A stretch of 53,040 bases of DNA from Wenxinia marina DSM 24838 (lineage in GTDB: Bacteria > Pseudomonadota > Alphaproteobacteria > Rhodobacterales > Rhodobacteraceae): contig NZ_KB902293.1 in NCBI RefSeq assembly GCF_000379485.1, forward strand, positions 1 to 53,040, read 5' to 3'. The notes under the pieces were generated by a model, which searched no databases, had not been told where the DNA came from, and saw only the letters and a list, made by a program, of their open reading frames with translations. Positions 8,501 to 20,249 of the stretch are shown piece after piece (within the stretch, counting starts at the first letter, position 1; each line of letters opens with the position of its first letter). A program made the translations under genes and the position numbers.

Positions 8501-11035
8501 GAAGCGGGCCTCGGAGCCTTCGGGCGCCACGTCCTCGAACAGCGGCTTCATCCCGATCACCGGCAGCGCGGGCGCGACCGGGGCGGTCAGGCGGCGCTCC
8601 ACCGGGCGGCCGGAGCCTTCGGACAGGCGGGTGACGAAGGTCGCCTGCAGCGGCTGGGCGGCGTCCTCGGCCTGCGGCAGGTCCAGCGGCAGCGTCACGG
8701 TGCCGTCAGGGCCGGTGACGGCGCTGGTCTGGAACGGCTCGATCCGGGTACGGAACGGCTCGTCGTAGCGGCCGAAGGCGTAGCCGGGCCAGCCCTCCAC
8801 CTCGTCCGTGGCGGAAAGGACCAGCTCGCCCTCGACCGGCAGGTCGGCGGCGGGCGGGCCGAACAGGTAGCGCGCCTCGATGCCGAGGGTCGCGGGCTGG
8901 CCGAGCGTCAGCGGGCCGGCGGAGGCCAGGTCGAAGTCGATGCGCTCGGGCAGGAAATCCTCGACCAGCACGCTGTCGGTCGCCAGCGGCTCGGCGTCCA
9001 CGTCGGCCTTCACCTCGATCCGCCAGGTCCCGCGGGGCGCGTTGGCGGCGACCGGCATCGCGAAGACGTGCCCGCCGGCGGCGTCATCCAGCGAGGCGTG
9101 GCGGGAATATTCCACGCCGTCGGGGCGGTAGAGGATGGCCGTCAGCGGCACGCCCTCCACCGCGGCGACGGTCGGGTCCCGCATCAGGGCGGTGAAATAC
9201 ACCGTCTCGCCCGCGCGGTAGGCGCCGCGGTCGGTGGTGAGGAAGACGTCGATCGGCCCCGCCGGCTCGCGCCCCTCGACGCCGCGGTCGGAGAGGTCGA
9301 AGGCCGGGTCGGTCAGCGACAGGAAGGCCATGTCGTCGCCGAGGCTGGCGGTCACCAGCGCCGGCTGCGCCGCTCCGGTGCCGCGGGTCAGGCCGGCGGC
9401 GAAGCGCGCGACGCCGTCGGCATCCGTCGTCGCCGTGCCGAGGACGGCGTTGCCCTCGGAGATCAGCTGGACCTCGGCCCCTTCCAGCGCCGAGGCGTCG
9501 GCGAGCGAGCGCAGCGCGACGGTCAGGCCGTCGCTCCCCTCCCACGTGGCGATGCCGAGGTCGGAGAGGATGAACCACTGGGTCGCGGGCGGCACGTCGT
9601 AGGGGTCGGCGTCGGGAATCGCGGCGGTCAGGACGTAGAGGCCCGGCTCCTGCCCCTCAAGCGCCTCGGTCATCGGCAGGCGGGTCAGGATATCGCGGTT
9701 CAGCTCCTGCCCGACCTCGGCGGAGCCCTCCCAGACGACCGTGCCGATCTCCTCCCGGAAGTAGCCCTCCTGCCAGGCGTAGAGCGGATCGCGGAACAGC
9801 CCCTCCTGCATGGTGCGGACGATCTGGCGGTCCGAGACGTGGGCGAGCGCCAGCTCGATCTCGCCGACGTTCACCGTCTCGACCGGAAGGGCCGGCTCGC
9901 CGGTGGCGGGCAGGATGTAGGCGCGGGAGGTGAAGCGCACGGCAGGCGAACGGTCGCGGACGTAGAGGCTCAGCTCGACGTTGCGGGCCAGCGTCTCGCC
10001 GGTGGCCGCGGGCAGCCCCTCACGCAGGACGACGCGGTACCGCTCGCCGTGCGAGACGCCGTCGATGCACAGCTCGCGGCCCTCCGCCTCCACCGTGAAG
10101 GCCGGGTCGGGCAGCTGGACGTAGGGGTCGTAGTCGACGCCGGCCTGCACGAGATCCTCGTTGAAGACGACGCAGAGGCGCGGCGCGGCGCTGTCGCTCT
10201 CCACCTCGGTCTCGGCGACGCGGAAGCCGTACAGGCCCTGCGCCCGCTCCAGCGCCGCCTCGGCGTCGCGGCGCGGATCGGTGGCGAGGGCGAGGCGGAG
10301 GGCGGGGATCATCGCGCGGCCGCGGTCCGCGTCCTCCAGCATGTCGGCCATCTCGATCAGGATCGTCGCCCGCAGCGCAGGCTCGCCGGCGCGCAGATAT
10401 GCGTTGATCACCGCCGGCAGCGCCCGTTCCCGGGCGGTGGCGCGGGCGGCGTCGTCGAGCGTGCCGAGGGTGGCGCCGAGGCGGCCGTATTCGAGCCACA
10501 GGTCCGCCCGGTCCTCCACCGACAACGCCGCGCCGACGAACCGGAACGCGCCCAGCTCGTCCCCCGCGGCGCGGCGGGCGTCGGCGGTGTCGAGGAGCTG
10601 CGGGGCGGTGAAGCCGTCGGAGGAGTGATAGCGGCCGATCATCTCGGCCAGTTCGCGCGCCTGCGCCAGGTCGCCCTCCTCGAGGAACGACAGCTCTGCC
10701 GCGCGGGTCGGGGCGGCGTTCAGGATCGCGGGCGCGGTGCGGAAGACGGTGCCGGAGATCGCGCCGTCATAGGGCGCGGTCGCGCCGGCGCCGGACTTGA
10801 TGAAGCAGGAATTGCTGCGCTGGTTGAAGGTGAAGGCGCCGCACTGGTCGTCGGACAGGCAGGCCTGCTGGCAGGCGTCCAGCGTGGTGTCGAAGTAGCT
10901 GGCCCGGTCGCCGCCTGGGAAGTCCACGTTGCGCGAGATCGCGATCCGGCGGTCGGGGACCGGCGAGAGCTCCTGCGCGTGGACGGCGGGGGCGGCGACG
11001 AGAAGGGCGAGGCAGAGCGACAGGACGGCGCGCAT
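5600..11035 (-). CDS. Bacterial alpha-2-macroglobulin with N-terminal PAN/Apple domain
   Basis: The 1811-residue secreted protein is a broad-spectrum protease trap. It begins with a signal peptide ending AVHA before QEL and has no lipobox, so it is probably a soluble periplasmic protein rather than a lipoprotein like E. coli YfhM. Residues of about 40-105 form a cysteine-rich PAN/Apple-type domain (DACQQACLSDDQCGAFTFN). The repeated MG domains follow, including TDRGAYRAGETVYFTALMRD, and the thioester motif GCTEQL lies near residue 1368, so the covalent trap is intact. A mobile bait region precedes it. It is upstream of and codirectional with pbpC, the classical pairing. Confidence 0.95.
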   Translation of the reverse strand: MRAVLSLCLALLVAAPAVHAQELSPVPDRRIAISRNVDFPGGDRASYFDTTLDACQQACLSDDQCGAFTFNQRSNSCFIKSGAGATAPYDGAISGTVFRTAPAILNAAPTRAAELSFLEEGDLAQARELAEMIGRYHSSDGFTAPQLLDTADARRAAGDELGAFRFVGAALSVEDRADLWLEYGRLGATLGTLDDAARATARERALPAVINAYLRAGEPALRATILIEMADMLEDADRGRAMIPALRLALATDPRRDAEAALERAQGLYGFRVAETEVESDSAAPRLCVVFNEDLVQAGVDYDPYVQLPDPAFTVEAEGRELCIDGVSHGERYRVVLREGLPAATGETLARNVELSLYVRDRSPAVRFTSRAYILPATGEPALPVETVNVGEIELALAHVSDRQIVRTMQEGLFRDPLYAWQEGYFREEIGTVVWEGSAEVGQELNRDILTRLPMTEALEGQEPGLYVLTAAIPDADPYDVPPATQWFILSDLGIATWEGSDGLTVALRSLADASALEGAEVQLISEGNAVLGTATTDADGVARFAAGLTRGTGAAQPALVTASLGDDMAFLSLTDPAFDLSDRGVEGREPAGPIDVFLTTDRGAYRAGETVYFTALMRDPTVAAVEGVPLTAILYRPDGVEYSRHASLDDAAGGHVFAMPVAANAPRGTWRIEVKADVDAEPLATDSVLVEDFLPERIDFDLASAGPLTLGQPATLGIEARYLFGPPAADLPVEGELVLSATDEVEGWPGYAFGRYDEPFRTRIEPFQTSAVTGPDGTVTLPLDLPQAEDAAQPLQATFVTRLSEGSGRPVERRLTAPVAPALPVIGMKPLFEDVAPEGSEARFALIGLGPDLAPQPMQVEWSVNRIDRRYQWYQVGGSWNWEPVTRRERVASGTETLGAQPVEVSAPVEWGHYELVVERVGNPYAAASTEFWAGWYGAADAGDSPDFLELSLDAEDYAVGDTARLRLVPREPGLAVISVLSDRVIGLRTVEVPAGETVIELPVTEEWGAGAYVTASVIRPMDLGESRNPSRALGLAYAPVAPGERDLDVAVSVVGEAAPRAPLEVAVQVEGVAPGETAYVTLAAVDVGILNLTGFEAPDPEGHYFGQRRLGVELRDVYGRLIDGMTGAQGIVRTGGDAGGQMRMEAPPPTEELVAYFTGPVEVGADGTAQATFRMPAFNGTVRLMAVAWSPRGVGSASQDVVVRDPVVVTASVPRFLTPGDESRLLLEIVHTEGPTGGFGLDLSADGVTLDQASVPGAVQIAEGAKTALRIPLTAGEPGLATIEIALTDPDGARYVKELTIPVQYQDPEISRTSRLTLGPDQTFTFDDQVFAGLREGSGTATLSVGPLARFDAPGLLATLDRYPYGCTEQLTSRALPLLYVNDVAEALGLGTEAELEERIDRAILAILANQSANGAFGMWGPSSGDLWLDAYVTDFLSRARARGHDVPETAFASAIDNLRNQVNYAGDFETGGEDIAYALLVLAREGAAAVGDLRYYVDERSQAFTTPLGSAQLGAALATYGDQLRADAMFRQAQGMLLNAPPEPDVSIWRADYGTQRRDAAAVLALAVEVGSDAVNREALAARLPVAGGPVSTQEAVWQLMAANALVDDMRATGVLVNGAPPAGLLVRLRQDGEGADPLLVANTDDGIELTVTTFGVPAEPEPAGGNGYAITREYYTLEGAPASPESVAAGARLVVVLTVQPFGRQEARLMVTDPLPAGFEIDNPNLLRGGDIRAMDWLDPVRGETAEFRQDRFLGAVNWRSDEPFRLAYIVRAVTPGTYHHAAASVEDMYRPQMRARTESGTVTVTQ

Positions 11036-11199
11036 GGGGAAACGACTCCGAAATCAATGGAGCGACGGTCGCACGCGGGGGGATTCGCTTCAATGAGTCG
11101 GGTGTGCAGGTTTTCCGCACTTTCCGGGGGAGCGCTATCGGATGACAGGACGCCTCGCGGTGTGAAACCCGATGCCGAGCGACCGGCGGCGGGACGTGG

Positions 11200-11325
11200 C
11201 CGCCCCTGGGTGGGCGCTGCGCGACTTCGATGGTCCGCGATTTATCTGGCCACCCCGGACGACGGTCGTCCGTCTCGAAACGTTGCAGAAGCGCCCGCCC
11301 CCCGGGAGGGGCGGACGCGGCCCGT
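11200..11325 (+). repeat. Diverged copy C of the 164-bp intergenic repeat
   Basis: The core ATTTATCTGGCCACCCCGG, the CGTCTCG block and a GC-rich hairpin (GCGCCCGCCCCCCGGGAGGGGCGG region) recur in the same order as in copies A and B, but with many substitutions. It lies between the alpha-2-macroglobulin start and the recQ 3' end. Apart from this and the dyad at 11374, nothing coding is seen from 11036 to 11394. Confidence 0.55.
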
Positions 11326-11373
11326 CGCTGGTCGCGCCGGGCCGGTCGGGGCGATACGGCGACGCTTCTACGG

Positions 11374-11394
11374 GTAGGGTGGGTGAAACCCACC

Positions 11395-11398
<4 letters not shown>
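11374..11398. terminator. GTAGGGTGGGT dyad overlapping the recQ stop codon
   Basis: GTAGGGTGGGT and ACCCACCCTAC form a perfect 11-bp stem around a GAA loop. The recQ stop codon (TAG, plus-strand 11395-11397) lies inside the right arm. The motif recurs near 37210 and 39763-39816. It probably acts as a transcription terminator or mRNA 3' end stabiliser, although no U-run is present. Confidence 0.6.
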
Positions 11399-13434
<2,036 letters not shown>

Positions 13435-13582
13435 GGGAATGGGATGGCCTGCTGGAGTCGTTAACCGCTCGTTGAGCGTGACTCTACACCGGTTGCCAAA
13501 CGGTGAACAGACGGCGGGCCGCGACGGCGGGTCGCGCCAAGAGCCCGTTCCCGTGGTAGGATGGGCCGGGGAGGATACGACG

Positions 13583-14176
13583 ATGGCGCTCGATTTCTGG
13601 TACTCGATCGGCAGTACCTACAGCTACCTCACGGTCCTGCGGCTCGGCCGCGTCGAGGAGGAGACCGGCCTGCGCTTCCGCTGGCGCCCGTTCGACGTGC
13701 GGCGGGTGATGACCGCGCAGAACAACATCCCGTTCAAGGACAAGCCGGTGAAGGCCGCCTACATGTGGCGCGACATCGAACGTCGCGCGGCGCGTTACGG
13801 CCTGTCGCCGCGCCTGCCGGCGCCCTACCCGCTGCCGGGACTCGTCCTCGCGAACCGGGTCGCGCTACTGGGCATGGAGGAAGGATGGGGCGTGGCCTAC
13901 ACCCGCGCCACCTATCGCCGCTGGTTCGAGGCAGGCGAGCCGGCGGGGGAGGAGCCGAACCTTTCCGCCAGCCTCGCCGCGGCCGGGCAGGACGCGGCGC
14001 GGGTGCTGGCCGACGCGGGATCGGACCGCGTCGCCGCCGCGCTGGACGCCGCGACGGACGAGGCGATGGCGCTCGGCGTCTTCGGCTCTCCGACGTTCGT
14101 GGTGGATGGCGAGGTGTTCTGGGGCGACGACCGGCTGGAGGACGCCATCGCGTGGCATCGCGAGCGGCCGGAATGA
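13583..14176 (+). CDS. DsbA-family 2-hydroxychromene-2-carboxylate isomerase-like protein
   Basis: The 197-residue thioredoxin-fold protein is of the kappa-class GST/HCCA isomerase type. It begins LDFWYSIGSTYSYL, in which the serine replaces the CXXC of true DsbA and binds glutathione. Later features are the proline loop FGSPTFVVDGEVFWGDDRLED and a helical insert. Relatives isomerise 2-hydroxychromene-2-carboxylate in naphthalene breakdown, but most genomic copies lie outside such pathways and their substrates are unknown. No aromatic-degradation genes are nearby. ATG at 13583 follows GGAGG at good spacing. Confidence 0.88.
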   Translation: MALDFWYSIGSTYSYLTVLRLGRVEEETGLRFRWRPFDVRRVMTAQNNIPFKDKPVKAAYMWRDIERRAARYGLSPRLPAPYPLPGLVLANRVALLGMEEGWGVAYTRATYRRWFEAGEPAGEEPNLSASLAAAGQDAARVLADAGSDRVAAALDAATDEAMALGVFGSPTFVVDGEVFWGDDRLEDAIAWHRERPE

Positions 14177-14179
14177 GAA

Positions 14180-14202
14180 AGGGCCGCCCCCGGGGCGGCC
14201 CT
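14180..14202. terminator. Bidirectional hairpin terminator
   Basis: AGGGCCGCCC and GGGCGGCCCT form a perfect 10-bp stem with a 3-base loop, 4 bp after the DsbA-like gene and 24 bp from the stop of the convergent cytochrome gene. On the minus strand it is followed by TTTCTCATT, so it suits termination of the cytochrome transcript best. Confidence 0.75.
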
Positions 14203-14225
14203 CTCGTTGGCTGCGGAGGCGGGGC

Positions 14226-14684
14226 CTACTCGCCCTCGGCCTCTTCGCCACCGCCCAGCGAGGCGAGGTAGGCATAGATGTCGTGGGCCTGCTGCTCGTC
14301 GCGGACCTGGTAGGCCATCTTGCCGCGGGCGCGGCGGTCGTCCAGCGCCTCGCGCAGGAAGCCGGTCGGGTCCTGGATGTAGGCGACGAAGTTCTCTTCC
14401 TCCCACACCACGCCCGTCTCGCCGTAGGCGACCAGCGAATCGCTGTAGTTGAAGTCCTCGACGGTGCCGGGCTGGCGGCCGACGATGCCGTAGAGGTTCG
14501 GACCGGTCCGGGCGTTGCGGCCGGCGAGAGTCTCGCCCTCCTCGTTCACGACGACGTGGCAGGCCACGCACTGCCGGCCGAACTGCGCCTCGCCGGCGGC
14601 GGCGTCGCCGGTCGGCGCGTCCTGCGCGAGGACCGCGGTTCCGGACAGGACCGCCATCGCGGCGACTGCTGCGACTCGTTTCAT
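14226..14684 (-). CDS. Class I c-type cytochrome, periplasmic
   Basis: The 152-residue protein has a signal peptide (MKRVAAVAAMAVLSGTAVLA before QD), haem-binding CVACH near residue 40, and a methionine axial-ligand candidate in GKMAYQV near 120. The length, the GPNLYGIVGRQPGTVEDFNYSDS stretch and the C-terminal YAYLASLGG helix match cytochrome c2/c550-type electron carriers. It would carry electrons between bc1-type complexes and oxidases or other acceptors. The true start is ATG at 14684, not the longer upstream frame, because the signal peptide begins there. Its C-terminal tail is very acidic. Confidence 0.92.
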   Translation of the reverse strand: MKRVAAVAAMAVLSGTAVLAQDAPTGDAAAGEAQFGRQCVACHVVVNEEGETLAGRNARTGPNLYGIVGRQPGTVEDFNYSDSLVAYGETGVVWEEENFVAYIQDPTGFLREALDDRRARGKMAYQVRDEQQAHDIYAYLASLGGGEEAEGE

Positions 14685-14847
14685 GTTTCGTCTCCCAGAT
14701 TCTGAGGAATGACCGATGCCCCAATTGCGGCGGAGCATAACGCGGCCACGGCCGCGGTCCACCCATGGCCCGACGTCCGGCGTGCCTTGGCGGTTCCCTG
14801 CAGGAAAGCTATCTGGCGCCTGTGACGAGAGGCGGCGGGAGACCCCG

Positions 14848-15396
14848 ATGGCGAAAGATCACAGGGGCGCGGACGACGCCGAACGCCCGATCCCGGCCTG
14901 GCTGGACGGTGTCCTGACGCCCGTCGGCAAGCTCGAGGTGCATCAGCGGGGCCTGCGTCACAAGGCGGTGAGCGTGTTCGTCCTGCGGGACGGCCTGCTC
15001 CTGCTGCAGCGGCGGGCGGCGGGCAAGTACCACACGCCCGGCCTCTGGGCGAATACCTGCTGCACGCACCCCGACTGGGACGAGAGCGGCGCCGACTGCG
15101 CCGTCCGCCGACTGCGCGAGGAGCTGGGGATCGAGGGGCTGGAGGTGGAGCCGCGCGGCACCGTGGAATACCGCGCCGACGTGGGCGGCGGCCTGACCGA
15201 GCACGAGGTGGTCGAGATGTTCGCGGCGCAGGCGCCGGACGGGCTGGAAGTGCGGCCCGACCCCGCCGAGGTGATGGAGGTGCGCTGGATCGCGCCGGAG
15301 GCTCTGGCGGACGAGGTCGCGGCGCGGCCCGAAGCGTTCGTGCCGTGGCTGCGCATCTACCTCGACCGCCACGCGGCCATGATCTTCGGCGATTGA
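14848..15396 (+). CDS. idi: Isopentenyl-diphosphate delta-isomerase, type 1
   Basis: The 182-residue Nudix-fold enzyme interconverts isopentenyl and dimethylallyl diphosphate, feeding carotenoid, quinone and hopanoid synthesis. Evidence includes HKAVSVFVLRDGLLLLQRRA, the metal-binding WANTCCTHP (active-site cysteine in TCCTHP), and the Nudix-like RRLREELGI with the later EHEVVEMF. In phototrophic Rhodobacterales idi lies with photosynthesis genes, but none are seen here. ATG at 14848 is chosen because the preceding residues are low-complexity and lack family similarity. Confidence 0.95.
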   Translation: MAKDHRGADDAERPIPAWLDGVLTPVGKLEVHQRGLRHKAVSVFVLRDGLLLLQRRAAGKYHTPGLWANTCCTHPDWDESGADCAVRRLREELGIEGLEVEPRGTVEYRADVGGGLTEHEVVEMFAAQAPDGLEVRPDPAEVMEVRWIAPEALADEVAARPEAFVPWLRIYLDRHAAMIFGD

Positions 15397-15457
15397 CGTG
15401 AGCGTCGCCGCGGGATAGGCGGCACGCCCTCTTCGCCCACCGCCCCGGACCGCTCCC

Positions 15458-16671
15458 ATGCCCCGCGCCCTCGGTGTCGATTTCGGCACGTCCAACACGT
15501 CCGCCGCATGGGCAGACGCCGGCATCCCCCGCTTGATCGAGCTGGAGCCGGGGCGGACCTCGATCCCGACGGCGGTTTTCCTCGACTTCGGCAGCGGCGA
15601 GATGCTGTTCGGCGAGGCGGCGGTGGCCGCCCTGGTCGAAGGCCGCGAGGGACGGTTCCTCAGGGCGCTGAAACGGGTGCTGGGCAGTGCGCTGATGCGC
15701 GAGCGGCGCCAGCTGCTGAACCGCCGGATGACGCTGGTGGAGCTGGTGGGAGAGGTGCTGGCGCTGGTGAAGGCGCGGGCCGAGGCGGCGACGGGCGAAC
15801 GGTTCGACGCCGTTCTGGCCGGACGACCGGTGCGGTTCCAGGAGGATCCGGCCCGGGACGCGCAGGCGGCCGTCGATCTGGGCGAGGCGTACCGGCTCGC
15901 CGGGTTCAGCTCGGTGGACTGGCTGGCGGAGCCGGAGGCGGCGGCGCTGGCGGCCGGGGTCGAGGACGGCGTCGGCCTCGTCGTGGACGTGGGCGGCGGC
16001 ACCTCGGACTTCACGCTGTTCCGCGCCCAAGGCGGCGTGCCGCGCACGATCCTCAGCCGCGGCGTGCGGGTCGGCGGCACCGACGCCGACCGTGCCGTCT
16101 CGCTTTCGCGGGTGATGCCGCGGCTCGGCTACGGCGGCCTGCTGCGGGCCGAACTGGGGAGCGACCTGCACGCCGCGCCGCAGGCGCCGTTCCAGGACAT
16201 GGCGACGTGGGAGAAGATCGGCTTCCTGCAGACCCCGCAGATGGCGCGCGAAGCGGCCCGCTGGGTCCGCCTCGCCGACCGGCCGGAGCTGTTCGAGAGA
16301 TTCCGCACCCTGCTGGACAACCAGCTCGGCTTCGACGTCGCCTTCGCGGTGGAGGCCGGCAAGATCGCCGCCAACGGCGGCGCGGCGACCGTCGACCTCG
16401 GCGAGCTGGAGCCGGGCCTGTCGGTCCCGCTCGACGCGGGCGACCTCAACCGCGACCTCGCGCCCCTCGCCGACAGGGTGGTCGAGGCGGCTGCGGAGAC
16501 GCTGGCCGCGGCGGGGACCGACCCGGCCGAGGTGACGCACATCGTCTATGTCGGCGGCTCGTCCCTCCTTGGCGCGATCCGCACGAGGATCGAGGCGCTG
16601 TGCCCCGCCGCCCAGCCCATCGAAACCGCGGCATTCACCGCGGTCGCCGAGGGGCTGGCGCGGGCGACGGC

Positions 16672-16675
<4 letters not shown>
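15458..16675 (+). CDS. Hsp70-family protein, YegD-like
   Basis: The 405-residue actin-fold ATPase resembles the nucleotide-binding half of Hsp70: phosphate-1 loop GVDFGTSNTSAAWA at the N-terminus, phosphate-2 VVDVGGGTSDFTLF near 180, and the adenosine motif YVGGSSLLGAIR near the C-terminus. It lacks the substrate-binding and lid domains of DnaK, as YegD does. The chaperone role of this subfamily is poorly defined. Its stop codon overlaps that of the convergent ald gene in the tetranucleotide CTAG. Confidence 0.88.
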
Positions 16676-17796
<1,121 letters not shown>

Positions 17797-17903
17797 ATTG
17801 TCCTCCCTTTTTCGCGGATCCTGCCGCCCCGCGCTTGCAATTGCGGCCCTAATCCGGCTGGCTGCCGCGGGCATTTCGGCGATCCGTGCGCCAAGGGGGG
17901 AAG

Positions 17904-18383
17904 TTGTCGAACAATCGTGCGCCGCTGGAACTCGACGCGATCGACGAACGCATCCTCGCGGCGCTCCAGCGGTCGGGTCGGATGTCGAACGCCGACCTGG
18001 CCGAGGCGGTGCACCTCTCCGCCTCCGCCTGCCACCGGCGGGTGCAGCGGCTGGAGAAGGTCGGCGCGATCCGCGGCTACGTGGCGCTGCTGGACGCCAA
18101 GCGGCTGGGCTGGCCGACGACGGTGTTCGTCGAGATCACGCTGTCGGGGCAGGCCGACGAGGTGCTGGACGCGTTCGAGAAGGCGGTCGCGCGGGTGCCC
18201 GAGGTGCTGGAGTGCCACCTGATGGCGGGATCGGCCGACTACCTGCTGAAGGTCGTCGCCCGCGACACCGAGGATTTCGCCCGCCTGCACCGCCGCGCGC
18301 TGGCGACCCTGCCGGGGGTCGCGCAGCTGCAGTCCAGCTTCGCTCTGCGCCGGGTGCGCGAGACGACGGCGCTGCCGGTCTGA
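17904..18383 (+). CDS. Lrp/AsnC-family transcriptional regulator (probable ald regulator)
   Basis: The protein has the standard Lrp plan of an N-terminal winged helix (LDAIDERILAALQRSGRMSNADLAEAVHLSASACHRR, shown in part) and a C-terminal RAM ligand-binding domain (VPEVLECHLMAGSADYLLKVV). It is divergent from ald with about 107 bp between starts, the arrangement of AldR/ald pairs in which the regulator activates alanine dehydrogenase in response to alanine. AGGGGGG precedes TTG 17904 at short spacing, so TTG is preferred; GTG at 17886 would add six residues. Confidence 0.9.
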   Translation: MSNNRAPLELDAIDERILAALQRSGRMSNADLAEAVHLSASACHRRVQRLEKVGAIRGYVALLDAKRLGWPTTVFVEITLSGQADEVLDAFEKAVARVPEVLECHLMAGSADYLLKVVARDTEDFARLHRRALATLPGVAQLQSSFALRRVRETTALPV

Positions 18384-18387
18384 CGGG

Positions 18388-19311
18388 TCACGACCGCGCC
18401 AGCGGGTCCGGCGCGACGTTGCCGCCGCACAGGAGGACCGCCACCCTTTCGTCCGGTGCTGGGACGTACGCGCCGCACATCAGCGCCGCGAGAGCGGTGG
18501 CACCCGCCGGCTCCACCAGCAGGCGGTGGGTGCGCCAGAGCGCCGTCTGCGCCGCCGCGATCGCCTCGTCCGGCACCAGCGCGACCTCGATGCCGCGGGC
18601 CGAGGCGAGGGCGTGGCACATCCGCCCGATCGTCCGCGCGCCCAGCGCGTTGGCCGCGATGCCGCCGACCTCGACCTGTGCGTCCGGACCGTCGCGCAGC
18701 GCGGTGGCCAGCGTCGGGGCCTGCTCCGGCTCCACCGCCACGACGCGGCGGCGGTCCCCCCACCACGCCAGTGCGCCCGCGATCAGGCCGCCGCCGCCGA
18801 CCGCGATCAGGACCGTGTCGGCGTCCAGCCCCTGCGCGTCCCATTCGCGGAACGTCGTCCCCTGCCCCGTCACCGTGGCCGGCGCGTCGTAGGCGTGGAT
18901 CTGCATCGCGCCGCTCTCGGCCTCGAAGTCCTGCGCCACGACGAGGGCGTCGGCGTAGCCGCCGGGAACGATCATGAGGTCGGCGCCGGTCTCGCGGATC
19001 AGCGCGATCTTGGCGGGGCCCGCCACTTCGGGCACGAAGATCTTCGCGCGGTGGCCGAGCGTGCGCGCCGCGAGGGCCACCGCCGCGCCGTGGTTGCCGC
19101 CCGACGCCGCGACGACGCCCGCGGCCGGCACCGGGCCGGACAGCAGCGTATTGAACGCGCCGCGCACCTTGAAGCTGCCGGTGAGCTGGGCCTGCTCCAG
19201 CTTCAGCACCACCGGGCGGCTCCACAGGGCGGCGCTCTCCATCACCGGCGTCACCGCGACATGGCCGGCGATCCGCTTCGCGGCGGCCTCGATCCCCTCA
19301 CGTGCTGGCAT
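18388..19311 (-). CDS. Threonine/serine dehydratase-like PLP enzyme
   Basis: The 307-residue fold-type II PLP enzyme has the cofactor lysine in LTGSFKVRGA, the phosphate-side SGGNHGAAVA motif, and the glycine loop AVGGGGLIAG. No ACT domain is present, so it resembles catabolic TdcB or serine/threonine dehydratase-like proteins rather than feedback-regulated IlvA. The likely reaction is deamination of threonine or serine to the 2-oxoacid, but the substrate cannot be fixed from sequence. ATG at 19311 fits the family N-terminus (IEAAAKRIAGHVAVTPV). Its stop lies 5 bp from the convergent Lrp gene. Confidence 0.87.
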   Translation of the reverse strand: MPAREGIEAAAKRIAGHVAVTPVMESAALWSRPVVLKLEQAQLTGSFKVRGAFNTLLSGPVPAAGVVAASGGNHGAAVALAARTLGHRAKIFVPEVAGPAKIALIRETGADLMIVPGGYADALVVAQDFEAESGAMQIHAYDAPATVTGQGTTFREWDAQGLDADTVLIAVGGGGLIAGALAWWGDRRRVVAVEPEQAPTLATALRDGPDAQVEVGGIAANALGARTIGRMCHALASARGIEVALVPDEAIAAAQTALWRTHRLLVEPAGATALAALMCGAYVPAPDERVAVLLCGGNVAPDPLARS

Positions 19312-19388
19312 GTCTTCGGTCCCCCCCCGTTGGACAATGGCGAGCAAGCCTGCCATCACCCCCACGCTTAGACAAGGACGCCGCCGAG

Positions 19389-20237
19389 ATGCACGACGAG
19401 CACCGCCGCCACCCCTTCCGCGACAGCCGCGAGGACCGCCGCACCGCCGAGGGCGTGCCCCATACGCCGCAGACCCGCTCGCCGTCCTACCGCCTCGCCT
19501 TCACCGACGAGGACTTTCTCACGCGCGAGGATCTGCGGCCCATCCGCCTGCAGCTGGAGCTGCTGAAGCCCGAGCTGGCGATGAACGAGGCCGGGATCGA
19601 CTCGACCGTCGTCCTGTTCGGCGGCGCCCGGATTCCCGCGCCCGAGCGGCGCGAGACGGCGCGGACGCCCGGCCTCGCCGCGCTGGCCGAGTATTACGAC
19701 GAGGCGCGGATCTTCGCGAAGAAGATGACGGAGAAATCGCTCGCCAGTGGCGGCCGGGACCACGTCGTCGTCACCGGCGGCGGCCCGGGCGTCATGGAAG
19801 CGGGCAACCGCGGCGCCGAGGAGGCGGGCGGCCGGTCCATCGGCCTCAACATCGTGCTGCCGCACGAGCAGGCGCCGAACCGCTACGTGACGCCGGAGCT
19901 GGCGTTCAACTTCCACTACTTCGCGATCCGCAAGATGCACTTCCTGATGCGGGCGTGCGCGGTCTGCGTCTTTCCCGGCGGCTTCGGCACGCTGGACGAG
20001 CTGTTCGAGTGCCTGACGCTGATCCAGACCGGCCGCATGGCGCGGGTGCCGGTCCTGCTGTTCGGGCGCGAGTTCTGGGAGCGGATCGTCGACTTCCGTG
20101 CGCTGGCCGACGCGGGGACGATCTCGGAGATCGACCTCGACCTCTTCGCCTTCGTCGAGACGGCGGACGAGGCGATCGCGGCGATCGACAGCTGGCCGGG
20201 CGCCGGCACCAAGCGGCACGACATCCCGGGGCGTTGA
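19389..20237 (+). CDS. LOG-family protein (TIGR00730-like, putative phosphoribohydrolase)
   Basis: The 282-residue protein has the LOG/lysine-decarboxylase-like Rossmann fold: VVLFGGARIP, VVTGGGPGVMEAGNRGA and the catalytic PGGFGTLDELFE. Family members hydrolyse cytokinin-type nucleoside monophosphates to the free base and ribose phosphate, and some bacterial members have other nucleotide substrates. It carries an extra N-terminal segment of about 70 residues (HRRHPFRDSREDRR and after), as seen in long LOG proteins of Alphaproteobacteria. ATG at 19389 is the first well-placed start. Bacterial function is inferred only. Confidence 0.88.
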   Translation: MHDEHRRHPFRDSREDRRTAEGVPHTPQTRSPSYRLAFTDEDFLTREDLRPIRLQLELLKPELAMNEAGIDSTVVLFGGARIPAPERRETARTPGLAALAEYYDEARIFAKKMTEKSLASGGRDHVVVTGGGPGVMEAGNRGAEEAGGRSIGLNIVLPHEQAPNRYVTPELAFNFHYFAIRKMHFLMRACAVCVFPGGFGTLDELFECLTLIQTGRMARVPVLLFGREFWERIVDFRALADAGTISEIDLDLFAFVETADEAIAAIDSWPGAGTKRHDIPGR

Positions 20238-20249
20238 GGCCCACCGGCC

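Noticed and set aside
5240-11377. Plus-strand open frame of about 2045 codons opposite the alpha-2-macroglobulin gene
   Set aside because: It is the GC-rich shadow of a real gene on the minus strand; composition is Arg/Gly/His/Ala-rich with no domain, and the minus-strand protein has clear motifs.
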